Origin: Lachnospiraceae bacterium
GTDB taxonomy: Bacteria > Bacillota > Clostridia > Lachnospirales > Lachnospiraceae
Direction of reading: 5' to 3'
DNA length: 39,560 bases
Assembly (NCBI GenBank): GCA_022797535.1
Contig: JAAWKU010000012.1
Location: 1 to 39,560 of the forward strand
The translations under genes and the position numbers were made by a program. Positions 32,496-39,560 of this stretch are shown here, piece after piece. The notes below the pieces were generated by a model that worked only from the letters and a program-made list of their open reading frames with translations, was not told the DNA's origin and did not search any database. How positions within the stretch are numbered: the stretch's first letter is position 1; the number at the start of each line of letters is the position of its first letter.

Positions 32496-33803
32496 ATGGC
32501 TGAAAATATAAGGGAGATCGTGCTGGATACCCTGCTGGAGATGGAGCGCAGCAGGGTCTATTCCAACCAGGCCGTGAAAGCGGCGCTGGATAAATATGAT
32601 TACCTGGACAGTCAGGACAAGCGCTTCATCAAGCGGCTGGCCGAAGGCTGCGTGGAGCGCAGGATAGAACTGGACTATCTGCTGGATCAATTTTCCAGTG
32701 TGCCGGTGTCCAGGATGAAACCTCTGATTCGCTGCCTTCTGCGCATGGGGGCATATCAGATCCTGTATATGGACGGCGTGCCTGCCAGCGCTGCCTGCAA
32801 CGAGGCGGTGAAACTGGCCGGTAAACGGAAATTCACCAATCTGAAGGGGTTTGTGAACGGCGTGCTGCGCAAGCTGGTCTCCCGGAGAGACAGCCTCCCT
32901 TTGCCGGATCCGGAGGGGGAGCCTCTTCTCTATCTGTCCGTGCGGTATTCCATGCCCCAGTGGATCGTGGAAATGTGGCTGGCGGAATATGGACAGGAAC
33001 AGACCCGGGAACTGCTGGAGCAGCTGTTGGCGGTCCACCCGGTGACCATACGCTTCGCCCGGGGAGTGGCGGAGGCACAGCGGCAGGATTACCTTCTAAG
33101 ATGGCAGCAGAGTGGGGTCCGGGCGACCCGGTCGGAATATCTGGACTATGCCTATTATCTGGAAGGAGTTCTGGGGGTAGCGGCGCTGGAAGGCTATGAG
33201 GAAGGAGCGTTTATGGTGCAGGACGTCAGTTCCATGCTCTGTGTGGAGGCGGCGGGCCTGAAAGAGGGGGACAGGGTCATGGACGTGTGCGCGGCCCCCG
33301 GCGGAAAGGCCCTGCTGGCGGCCCAGAAAGCCTCCCATGTGCTGGCCCGGGACGTGTCGGAGCAGAAGCTGGACAGGATCCGGGAAAATGCCTGTCGCAT
33401 GGGACTGGAAGGGAAGCTGGAACTGGAGTTGTGGGACGCCTGCCGGGAGGACCCGGCCAGGGCGGGCAGCGTGGATGTGGTATTTATGGACGTGCCCTGC
33501 TCCGGGCTGGGCGTCCTGGGTAAGAAAAGGGATATAAAATACCATGTGACGCCGGAAAGCCTGGAAGAACTGATAAAGCTGCAGCGCCGGATCATCCGGG
33601 GAAGCTGGCGGTATGTAAAGCCCGGAGGTGTCCTGATGTACAGTACCTGTACCATCAACAGGCGGGAAAACCAGATGAATTGTGACTGGATCTGTGAGAA
33701 TTTCCCCTTTGTTCTGGAAGAAAGCACACAGTTGCTGCCCCGGCAGGCCCATATGGACGGCTTTTTTTATGCCAGACTCAGGCGGGTGAAAGACGACAGA
33801 TGA
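32496..33803 (+). CDS. rsmB: 16S rRNA m5C967 methyltransferase RsmB, 435 aa
   Basis: It methylates C967 of 16S rRNA with SAM. The N-terminal NusB-like RNA-binding domain (about 5-135) includes FIKRLAEGCVERRIELDYLL. The catalytic domain has the SAM motif MDVCAAPGGKALLAA (about 260-274), the first catalytic cysteine in MDVPCSGLGVLGKKRD and the second in MYSTCTINRREN. The length is near the usual 430-450 aa. It is likely co-transcribed from def-fmt to rlmN and beyond. Confidence 0.96.
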   Translation: MAENIREIVLDTLLEMERSRVYSNQAVKAALDKYDYLDSQDKRFIKRLAEGCVERRIELDYLLDQFSSVPVSRMKPLIRCLLRMGAYQILYMDGVPASAACNEAVKLAGKRKFTNLKGFVNGVLRKLVSRRDSLPLPDPEGEPLLYLSVRYSMPQWIVEMWLAEYGQEQTRELLEQLLAVHPVTIRFARGVAEAQRQDYLLRWQQSGVRATRSEYLDYAYYLEGVLGVAALEGYEEGAFMVQDVSSMLCVEAAGLKEGDRVMDVCAAPGGKALLAAQKASHVLARDVSEQKLDRIRENACRMGLEGKLELELWDACREDPARAGSVDVVFMDVPCSGLGVLGKKRDIKYHVTPESLEELIKLQRRIIRGSWRYVKPGGVLMYSTCTINRRENQMNCDWICENFPFVLEESTQLLPRQAHMDGFFYARLRRVKDDR

Positions 33804-33866
33804 TATCACGGACCGGCGGGAATTCTATCCAAAGGGAGGCCCGTGGGTTCAGGAAAAGAGGAAAAC

Positions 33867-34931
33867 ATGGCGTGGGAGAATCGGAACGGAAAAACGGATA
33901 TAAAATCCCTGTCGCTTTCGGAGTTGGAACAGGAACTGGCCGCTTTGGGGGAGAAGCCTTTCCGGGCGGGACAGCTCTATCAGTGGATGCATCAAAAGCT
34001 GGCCCGGTCGTATAAGGATATGACCAATCTGCCCAAAGGGCTGCGGGAGAAGCTGGCGTCGGCGTATGCCTGTACCACCCTGCGCCAAGTGCAGATGCAG
34101 GAATCCCGCATTGACGGTACCAGGAAATTCCTCTTTGCCCTGGAGGACGGCCATGTGGTGGAGAGTGTGTGGATGCGTTATAAACACGGCAACAGCGTAT
34201 GCATCTCTTCCCAGGTGGGCTGCCGTATGGGCTGCCGGTTCTGCGCTTCCACCCTGGGAGGATTGGTGCGGGGCCTGTTGCCGGGGGAGATGCTGGATCA
34301 GGTCTACGCCATCAGCCTTCTCACTGGAGAGAGGGTGTCTAATGTGGTGGTCATGGGCACGGGGGAGCCTCTGGACAACTACGACAGCCTGGTACGGTTC
34401 CTGGAGCTGCTGACAGATGAGAAGGGTCTGCACATCAGCGCCAGGAATATCACGGTGTCCACCTGCGGCCTGGCGCCCCAGATGCGGAAACTGGCCCGGG
34501 AGAAACTGCAGATTACTCTGGCCCTCTCCCTCCACGCCGCCACGGACGAAAAGCGCAGAAGCCTGATGCCTGTGGCCAACCGATACGGAATCGGGGAGCT
34601 GATGGAGGCCTGCAGGGAGTATTTCGAACAGACGGGCAGGCGCATCACTTTTGAGTACAGCCTGGTGGGAGGCGTCAACGACACCCGGGAGGATGCCCGG
34701 CTGCTTGCCGCTCTGGCGGGCCCGCTGCGCTGCCATGTGAACCTGATTCCCGTGAATCCCATTAAAGAACGGGATTATGTGCAGTCGGAAGCGGGACGGA
34801 TACAGGTCTTTAAAAATATGCTTGAAAAAAATGGAATTAATGTTACTATAAGAAGGGAAATGGGGAGGGACATCGACGGCGCCTGCGGGCAGCTCAGACG
34901 TTCCTATATGCAGGAGGATCAGACGTGCTAA
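33867..34931 (+). CDS. rlmN: Dual 23S rRNA/tRNA m2A methyltransferase RlmN, 354 aa
   Basis: A radical-SAM enzyme that methylates A2503 of 23S rRNA and A37 of some tRNAs. The cluster motif is canonical CRMGCRFC (CX3CX2C), in contrast to the CX4CX2C pair upstream in this window. Other marks are VVVMGTGEPLDNYD, LSLHAATDEKRRSLMP, FEYSLVGGVNDT, and the C-terminal cysteine in GACGQLR that carries the methyl intermediate. GTG at 33843 is also in frame, with GGGAGG only 3 bases away; ATG at 33867 with AGAGG at 5 bases is preferred. It overlaps the phosphatase gene by 7 bases. Confidence 0.96.
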   Translation: MAWENRNGKTDIKSLSLSELEQELAALGEKPFRAGQLYQWMHQKLARSYKDMTNLPKGLREKLASAYACTTLRQVQMQESRIDGTRKFLFALEDGHVVESVWMRYKHGNSVCISSQVGCRMGCRFCASTLGGLVRGLLPGEMLDQVYAISLLTGERVSNVVVMGTGEPLDNYDSLVRFLELLTDEKGLHISARNITVSTCGLAPQMRKLAREKLQITLALSLHAATDEKRRSLMPVANRYGIGELMEACREYFEQTGRRITFEYSLVGGVNDTREDARLLAALAGPLRCHVNLIPVNPIKERDYVQSEAGRIQVFKNMLEKNGINVTIRREMGRDIDGACGQLRRSYMQEDQTC

Positions 34932-35653
34932 AGACGTTTTCAATCACCGATATCGGCAGGAAGAGAAAACAGAACCAGGACTATGTATTCAGTTCGGAGC
35001 GGGCCATTGGGAATCTGCCCAATCTGTTCATTGTGGCAGACGGCATGGGAGGGCATAAGGCCGGGGAATACGCGTCAAAATATACGGTGGAGACCATCTG
35101 CAACCATATTGAAAGGTCTCTGGAGAAAGAGCCGGTGCTGATCCTGCGGAAAGCCATAGAGATGGCCAACACCCAGATTCGGAAGCGGGCCAGCGAAGAT
35201 TTGAGCCTGGAGGGCATGGGCACTACTGTGGTGGCCGCCACCTGCCTGGGCGGGCAATTACAGGTGGCCAATGTGGGGGACAGCAGGCTTTACGTGGTGA
35301 ACGACGGGATCCGGCAGATCACCAGGGACCACTCCCTGGTGGAGGAGATGGTACGGCTGGGAGGCATCGACAGGGCGGCTGCCCGCAACCATCCGGACAA
35401 GAATATCATTACCAGGGCCATAGGGGCTAACGATACCGTGGAGGTGGACTTTTTCACCGTGGAACTGACGGCGGGAGATATTGTGGTACTGTGCTCCGAC
35501 GGTCTTACCAACATGCTGGAAGATGAGGAGATCCGGGAGATTCTCAGCGGCCCGGGAGAGTTGGCGCAGAAGGCTCAAAGGCTGATTGAGGCGGCCAATG
35601 CCCACGGCGGCAAGGATAATATCGCGATTATTCTGATAGAGCCGCTGGCATAG
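34925..35653 (+). CDS. stp: PP2C-type serine/threonine phosphatase, 242 aa
   Basis: It reverses phosphorylation by the PASTA kinase encoded next. Metal-binding motifs are in order: RKRKQNQDY (motif 1), VADGMGGHKAGEYAS, GTTVVAA, NVGDSRLYV, RDHSLVEEMVRLGG, LCSDGLTNML and GGKDNIAIIL. The length is typical of Stp/PrpC. The start is GTG, with AGGAGG 8 bases upstream, inside the end of rlmN, so translation is coupled. Confidence 0.96.
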   Translation: MLKTFSITDIGRKRKQNQDYVFSSERAIGNLPNLFIVADGMGGHKAGEYASKYTVETICNHIERSLEKEPVLILRKAIEMANTQIRKRASEDLSLEGMGTTVVAATCLGGQLQVANVGDSRLYVVNDGIRQITRDHSLVEEMVRLGGIDRAAARNHPDKNIITRAIGANDTVEVDFFTVELTAGDIVVLCSDGLTNMLEDEEIREILSGPGELAQKAQRLIEAANAHGGKDNIAIILIEPLA

Positions 35654-35696
35654 GGCGGCTTTGGCCCATATAGAGAAGTGGGAACGGAGAGGAAAT

Positions 35697-37829
35697 ATGG
35701 TAAAAATAGGGATGATGATAGGCGACCGCTATGAGATACTGGAAAAGATCGGTACCGGCGGCATGTCCGATGTATATAAGGCGAAATGTCATAAGTTGAA
35801 CCGCTATGTGGCAGTGAAGGTGCTGAAACAGGAATTCAGCGAGAATGAGAATTTTGTGTCCAAGTTCCGGATCGAGGCCCAGGCGGCCGCCAGTCTCATG
35901 CACCCCAACATTGTGAATGTGTATGATGTGGGAGCGGAGAATGATATCTACTATATCGTCATGGAACTGGTGGAAGGCATCACGCTGAAAAAGTATATTG
36001 AACGTAAGGCCAGGCTGTCCTATAAGGAAGCTGTGAGCATCGCCATCCAGGTGAGTATGGGCATCGAAGCCGCCCATAACAACCATATCATCCATCGGGA
36101 CATCAAGCCCCAGAATATCATTATATCCCGGGAGGGCAAGGTGAAGGTGACGGACTTTGGTATCGCCAAGGCCGCCACAAGCAACACCATCACCTCCAAT
36201 GTGATGGGTTCCGTACACTATACGTCGCCGGAGCAGGCAAGAGGCGGCTACAGCGATGAAAAGAGCGACATTTATTCCCTGGGCATCACTCTGTTCGAGA
36301 TGCTGACGGGCCGCGTCCCCTTTAACGGGGAGACCACGGTGGCCATCGCCATCAAGCATATCCAGGAGGAGATCGTCTCTCCCAAGGAGTATGTGCCGGA
36401 GATACCCGGAAGCGTGGAGGCCATCGTGCTGAAATGCTGCCAGAAGTCTCCCGACAGGCGCTACCAGAACATGGCGGAGGTGATTGCGGACTTAAAGCAG
36501 TCCCTGATCAGCCCGGACGAGGACTTTGTGGTGGCCCGGGATATGGACGAGGAAGCCAGCACCCGGACCATCTCAGAGGAAGAGATGGCCCAGATTAAGA
36601 GAAAGGCCCGGCGGCAGGATGCTTACGAGGAGCAGATGCGGCTGAGCTCTCAGTACACCAGGCCGCCCCAGGAAGAGGAGTACTACGAGGACGAAGAGTA
36701 CTATGAGGAGGACGAGTACGACGGCGGGGACGGCAGGATGGAAAAGGTGACGGTTGTGCTGGCCATCCTGGCGGGGGTGGTGATCTGCTCCATCATTCTG
36801 GTCCTGGTGGGCAGGATATTCGGCGTCATGAACAGGGATGACATCGGCAGTAAAATCGACACATCCGTAGAGGAGAGCAGCGGTGTGATGCAGCCGGAAG
36901 GAACCGCGCCGCCCCCGGAAGGCGGGAGCAGCGTGCTGACTGTGCATATGGTGGACGTGCTGGGCTGGGATGTGGAGGACGCCAAGAAGGAGATGGTGCG
37001 CATCGGCCTGGTTCCTGAAGTGACAACGGTGGAATCCGATACCTATGAGAAAAACAAGGTGATTTCCACGGATATTGCGGAAGGCGCCGAGGTGGAAGTG
37101 AACAGCACGGTGGTGCTGACGGTCAGCGCCGGGACGGAGGCTAAAAATGTACCGGATGTGACAGGACTTACCTATGAGGAGGCATATAACAAGATCACGG
37201 CGGAAGGATTTCTGGTAAACCGACTGGAGAGTTATTCCGCCACGGTGGAAAAGGGCCGGGTGATCAACCAGAATCCCCTGGGAGGAGAGCCGGCGGCTGA
37301 TGGTTCCTCTGTTACATTGAGCGTGAGCCTGGGGCTGGAGGAAGGCAAGGTACTCATGCCCAATTTCATCGGGGGTGATCGGATTGCGGTGGAGGAGTGG
37401 ATTCATGAGAACGGCATGATCCTGCAGTCCATAGGGGAGGAATACAGCGACATCATCGCCGAGGGCCTGGTTTGTTACCAGAATTTCTCTGCAGGAACTT
37501 CCCTGGACCCTGGAACCCCCATTGTATTTAAGATCAGCCTGGGCCGGGACCCTGCGGCGGGCATCACCTACAAGTGTAATGCCACCATAGAGGCCCCCAC
37601 CATCACCGAGGCCCCGGATTATTCTTCCGGCAGTGATGTGCATGTTCTTTTGGTGACGGATGCCGGGAAGGTGCTGATGGATGCGACCACCAGTTCTTTT
37701 CCTCTGCCGGTGAACGTCTATGGCATCACTTCTCAGTGGGGAACCATCACTCTGACTTACACGTCTACGGTGAACGGTGTGCCGGAGAGCAAATCTGTAC
37801 AGAGGAGGATCGAGTTTGTACAGGAATAG
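35697..37829 (+). CDS. prkC: PASTA-domain serine/threonine kinase PrkC/PknB, 710 aa
   Basis: A membrane kinase that senses cell-wall fragments and controls growth and wall synthesis. The kinase domain (about 8-270) has GTGGMSDVYKA, VAVKVL, HRDIKPQN (about 133-140), DFGIAK and an activation loop with SVHYTSPEQARGG. A charged linker follows, with a very acidic Glu/Tyr-rich stretch at about 322-343, then one membrane helix (about 349-373). Outside are three PASTA-type units (about 420-480, 481-550 and 551-620) and a further C-terminal domain of about 90 residues that is not PASTA-like. TTG at 35661 is in frame, but ATG at 35697 has GGAGAGG at a suitable distance. Confidence 0.96.
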   Translation: MVKIGMMIGDRYEILEKIGTGGMSDVYKAKCHKLNRYVAVKVLKQEFSENENFVSKFRIEAQAAASLMHPNIVNVYDVGAENDIYYIVMELVEGITLKKYIERKARLSYKEAVSIAIQVSMGIEAAHNNHIIHRDIKPQNIIISREGKVKVTDFGIAKAATSNTITSNVMGSVHYTSPEQARGGYSDEKSDIYSLGITLFEMLTGRVPFNGETTVAIAIKHIQEEIVSPKEYVPEIPGSVEAIVLKCCQKSPDRRYQNMAEVIADLKQSLISPDEDFVVARDMDEEASTRTISEEEMAQIKRKARRQDAYEEQMRLSSQYTRPPQEEEYYEDEEYYEEDEYDGGDGRMEKVTVVLAILAGVVICSIILVLVGRIFGVMNRDDIGSKIDTSVEESSGVMQPEGTAPPPEGGSSVLTVHMVDVLGWDVEDAKKEMVRIGLVPEVTTVESDTYEKNKVISTDIAEGAEVEVNSTVVLTVSAGTEAKNVPDVTGLTYEEAYNKITAEGFLVNRLESYSATVEKGRVINQNPLGGEPAADGSSVTLSVSLGLEEGKVLMPNFIGGDRIAVEEWIHENGMILQSIGEEYSDIIAEGLVCYQNFSAGTSLDPGTPIVFKISLGRDPAAGITYKCNATIEAPTITEAPDYSSGSDVHVLLVTDAGKVLMDATTSSFPLPVNVYGITSQWGTITLTYTSTVNGVPESKSVQRRIEFVQE

Positions 37830-37843
37830 GAAGGTTTAGGCTT

Positions 37844-38728
37844 ATGCGGGGTAAAATCATAAAGGGAATTGCCGGGTTCTACTATGTGCATGTGCCGGGC
37901 TGTGGGATCTATGAATGCAAGGCCAAAGGGATTTTTCGTAAAGAACAGGTAAAACCCCTGGTGGGGGATGATGTGGAGATCGACCTGCTGGATGCGGCGG
38001 AGAAAACGGGGAATATATGCGCCCTTCTGCCCCGTTCCAGCCAGTTGATCCGTCCGGCGGTGGCCAATGTGGACCAGGCCATGGTGATTTTTGCCATCAC
38101 CCGTCCCCAGCCCAATTTTAATCTGCTGGACCGCTTTCTGATCATGATGCAGCAGCAGAATCTTTCCTGTCTCATCTGCCTGAACAAGGCAGATCTGGAC
38201 CGAGAGGGAAAGGGGCAGGAATACGCGGAAATCTACCGGGCCTGCGGTTACCGGGTGCTGACGGTAAGCGCCGCCGGGAAGCAGGGCATCGGGGAGCTGG
38301 CGGAACTGCTGCGGGGCAGGACTACCACGGTAGCCGGGCCCAGCGGCGTGGGCAAGTCCTCTCTGGTGAACTGTCTGCAATCCGGCACAGTGATGGAGAC
38401 CGGGGAGATCAGCAGGAAGATTGAGAGGGGCCGCCATACCACCAGGCATACGGAATTGATTGCTCTGGGAGAGGACACATACATTCTGGATACGCCGGGG
38501 TTCAGTTCTCTGGGATTGTTTGATCTGGAGAAGGGGCAGCTGGCGGCGTATTACCCGGAACTGTGCACATATGAGGCGGGTTGCCGTTTTGGGGGCTGTT
38601 CCCACACGGTGGAACCGGGCTGTGCCGTAAGGCAGGCGCTGGAACAGGGACGGATCAGCGGACTGCGCTATGGGAATTATTGCCAACTGTACGAAGAACT
38701 GAAGTCCCAAAAGCCTGTATATAGATAG
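37844..38728 (+). CDS. rsgA: Ribosome small-subunit GTPase RsgA (YloQ), 294 aa
   Basis: It assists late maturation of the 30S subunit. The GTPase motifs are circularly permuted, as is diagnostic: NKADLD (G4) comes before GPSGVGKSSLVN (G1), then DTPGFSSLG (G3). An OB domain precedes them and a zinc-binding C-terminal part follows, with CTYEAGCRFGGCSHTVEPGC. The frame stays open into prkC, but ATG at 37844, 14 bases after the prkC stop, starts the family-typical MRGKIIKGIAGFYYV. AGGAAGG is the ribosome site. Confidence 0.96.
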   Translation: MRGKIIKGIAGFYYVHVPGCGIYECKAKGIFRKEQVKPLVGDDVEIDLLDAAEKTGNICALLPRSSQLIRPAVANVDQAMVIFAITRPQPNFNLLDRFLIMMQQQNLSCLICLNKADLDREGKGQEYAEIYRACGYRVLTVSAAGKQGIGELAELLRGRTTTVAGPSGVGKSSLVNCLQSGTVMETGEISRKIERGRHTTRHTELIALGEDTYILDTPGFSSLGLFDLEKGQLAAYYPELCTYEAGCRFGGCSHTVEPGCAVRQALEQGRISGLRYGNYCQLYEELKSQKPVYR

Positions 38729-38745
38729 GGAGGATGAAAGATACT

Positions 38746-39560
38746 ATGAAATTGGGAATCGTGGGGCTCCCCAATGTGGGAAAAAGCACCTTATTTAACT
38801 CATTGACCAAGGCCGGCGCAGAGTCTGCCAACTACCCGTTCTGCACCATTGACCCCAATGTGGGCATTGTGGCAGTGCCGGACCAGAGGCTGAAGCTGTT
38901 GGGGGATATGTATCAATCCAGGAAGGTGACCCCCGCGGTAATTGAGTTTGTGGATATCGCGGGGCTGGTAAAAGGCGCCTCCAAGGGAGAGGGGCTGGGC
39001 AACCAGTTTCTGAGCAATATCCGGGAGGTGGATGCCATCGTCCATGTGGTACGCTGCTTCGAGGACACCAATGTGATCCATGTGGACGGCAGCGTAGACC
39101 CCATGCGGGATATTGAGACCATCAATCTGGAACTGATCTTTTCAGACCTGGAGATCCTGGAGAGACGTTATGCCAAGGTGGCTAAAGCAGCGCGGATGGA
39201 CAAGACTCTGGCCAAAGAGGAAGCTCTGTTGACGCGGCTGAAGGAGCATCTGGAGAGCGGCAGGATGGCAAAAAGCATGGAAGTCGGGGATGAGGATGAA
39301 CTGGAACTGCTGCGCTCCTATAATCTGTTGACCTATAAGCCGGTGATCTATGCCGCCAATGTGGCGGAGGAGGATCTGGCGGACGATGGGGATTCCAATG
39401 CTCATGTGGAGGCGGTGAGGCAGTTTGCCGCCGGGGAAGACAGCGAAGTGTTTGTGATCTGCGCCCAGATCGAGCAGGAGATCGCGGAATTGGACGACGA
39501 TGAGAAAGCCATGTTCCTGGAGGATCTGGGTATCGCTCAGTCGGGGCTGGACAAGTTGAT
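38746..39560 (+). CDS. ychF: Redox-regulated ATPase YchF/EngD, N-terminal part (cut by window edge)
   Basis: A universally conserved OBG-family P-loop protein that binds ATP rather than GTP and associates with ribosomes. G1 is [12 protein letters not shown] (about 7-18), followed by [12 protein letters not shown], the G3 region [20 protein letters not shown], and the altered G4 with NVAEE (about 205) in place of the NKXD typical of GTPases. A coiled-coil segment lies at about 130-180. About 271 residues are visible of a usual 365. ATG at 38734 is in frame but touches the GGGAGG; ATG at 38746 is taken. Confidence 0.96.
   Translation, partial: MKLGIVGLPNVGKSTLFNSLTKAGAESANYPFCTIDPNVGIVAVPDQRLKLLGDMYQSRKVTPAVIEFVDIAGLVKGASKGEGLGNQFLSNIREVDAIVHVVRCFEDTNVIHVDGSVDPMRDIETINLELIFSDLEILERRYAKVAKAARMDKTLAKEEALLTRLKEHLESGRMAKSMEVGDEDELELLRSYNLLTYKPVIYAANVAEEDLADDGDSNAHVEAVRQFAAGEDSEVFVICAQIEQEIAELDDDEKAMFLEDLGIAQSGLDKL

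Noticed and set aside
1-39560. CRISPR arrays, tRNA or rRNA genes, prophage structural genes
   Set aside because: No regularly spaced repeats, tRNA-like cloverleaf or rRNA sequence was seen, and no capsid, tail or integrase protein occurs in any frame.

Overview
The window looks like the chromosome of an anaerobic Firmicute, most likely a Lachnospiraceae-type Clostridium. The evidence is a moderately GC-rich set of core genes, strong AGGAGG ribosome sites, a PPDK gene, a T-box leader, a meso-DAP-type MurE, the order priA-def-fmt-yugP-rsmB-rlmN-stp-prkC-rsgA, and protein families (DUF6033-, DUF6075- and DUF4885-like) that I remember from this family. All family names come from reading motifs; no search was run.

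Layout. (1) 1-978: the 3' end of ppdK and a terminator. (2) About 1.0-14.3 kb: an accessory, partly decayed island. It holds a DUF6075-like fragment joined to a transposase tail, a 136-bp inverted-repeat element, a complete ABC permease/ATPase plus two-component module (2090-7179), an HxlR regulator divergent from two tandem radical-SAM genes (7709-10067) enclosed by ~80-bp direct repeats, a truncated LytTR-type receiver, two broken DUF6033-like genes, an intact DUF4885-like gene and an alpha/beta hydrolase. (3) 14.6-21.6 kb: a lipoprotein with three PepSY-like domains, a LytTR regulator, a soluble AgrC-like kinase and, after a terminator and a new promoter, a heterodimeric ABC exporter. (4) 21.7-39.56 kb: housekeeping genes, namely a T-box-controlled tyrosyl-tRNA synthetase, recJ, murE, priA, def, fmt, yugP, rsmB, rlmN, stp, prkC, rsgA and the start of ychF.

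How the parts fit. The 2-7 kb module has the layout of a peptide-sensing, peptide-expelling ABC/two-component system. The PepSY-LytTR-kinase set may control the adjacent exporter. The core operon joins replication restart, translation start and rRNA/ribosome maturation to the PASTA kinase/phosphatase pair that watches the cell wall, with murE just upstream.

Best leads. The TyrRS at 22154-24091 carries an N-terminal B3/4 domain, the type that PheRS uses to remove tyrosine from tRNA-Phe. Between recJ and murE lies a tandem duplication in which each copy has a promoter, a hairpin, a C-run and a terminator with one compensatory base-pair change; this looks like two sibling small RNAs. The HxlR/twin radical-SAM cassette inside direct repeats is a candidate small stress-response or mobile module.
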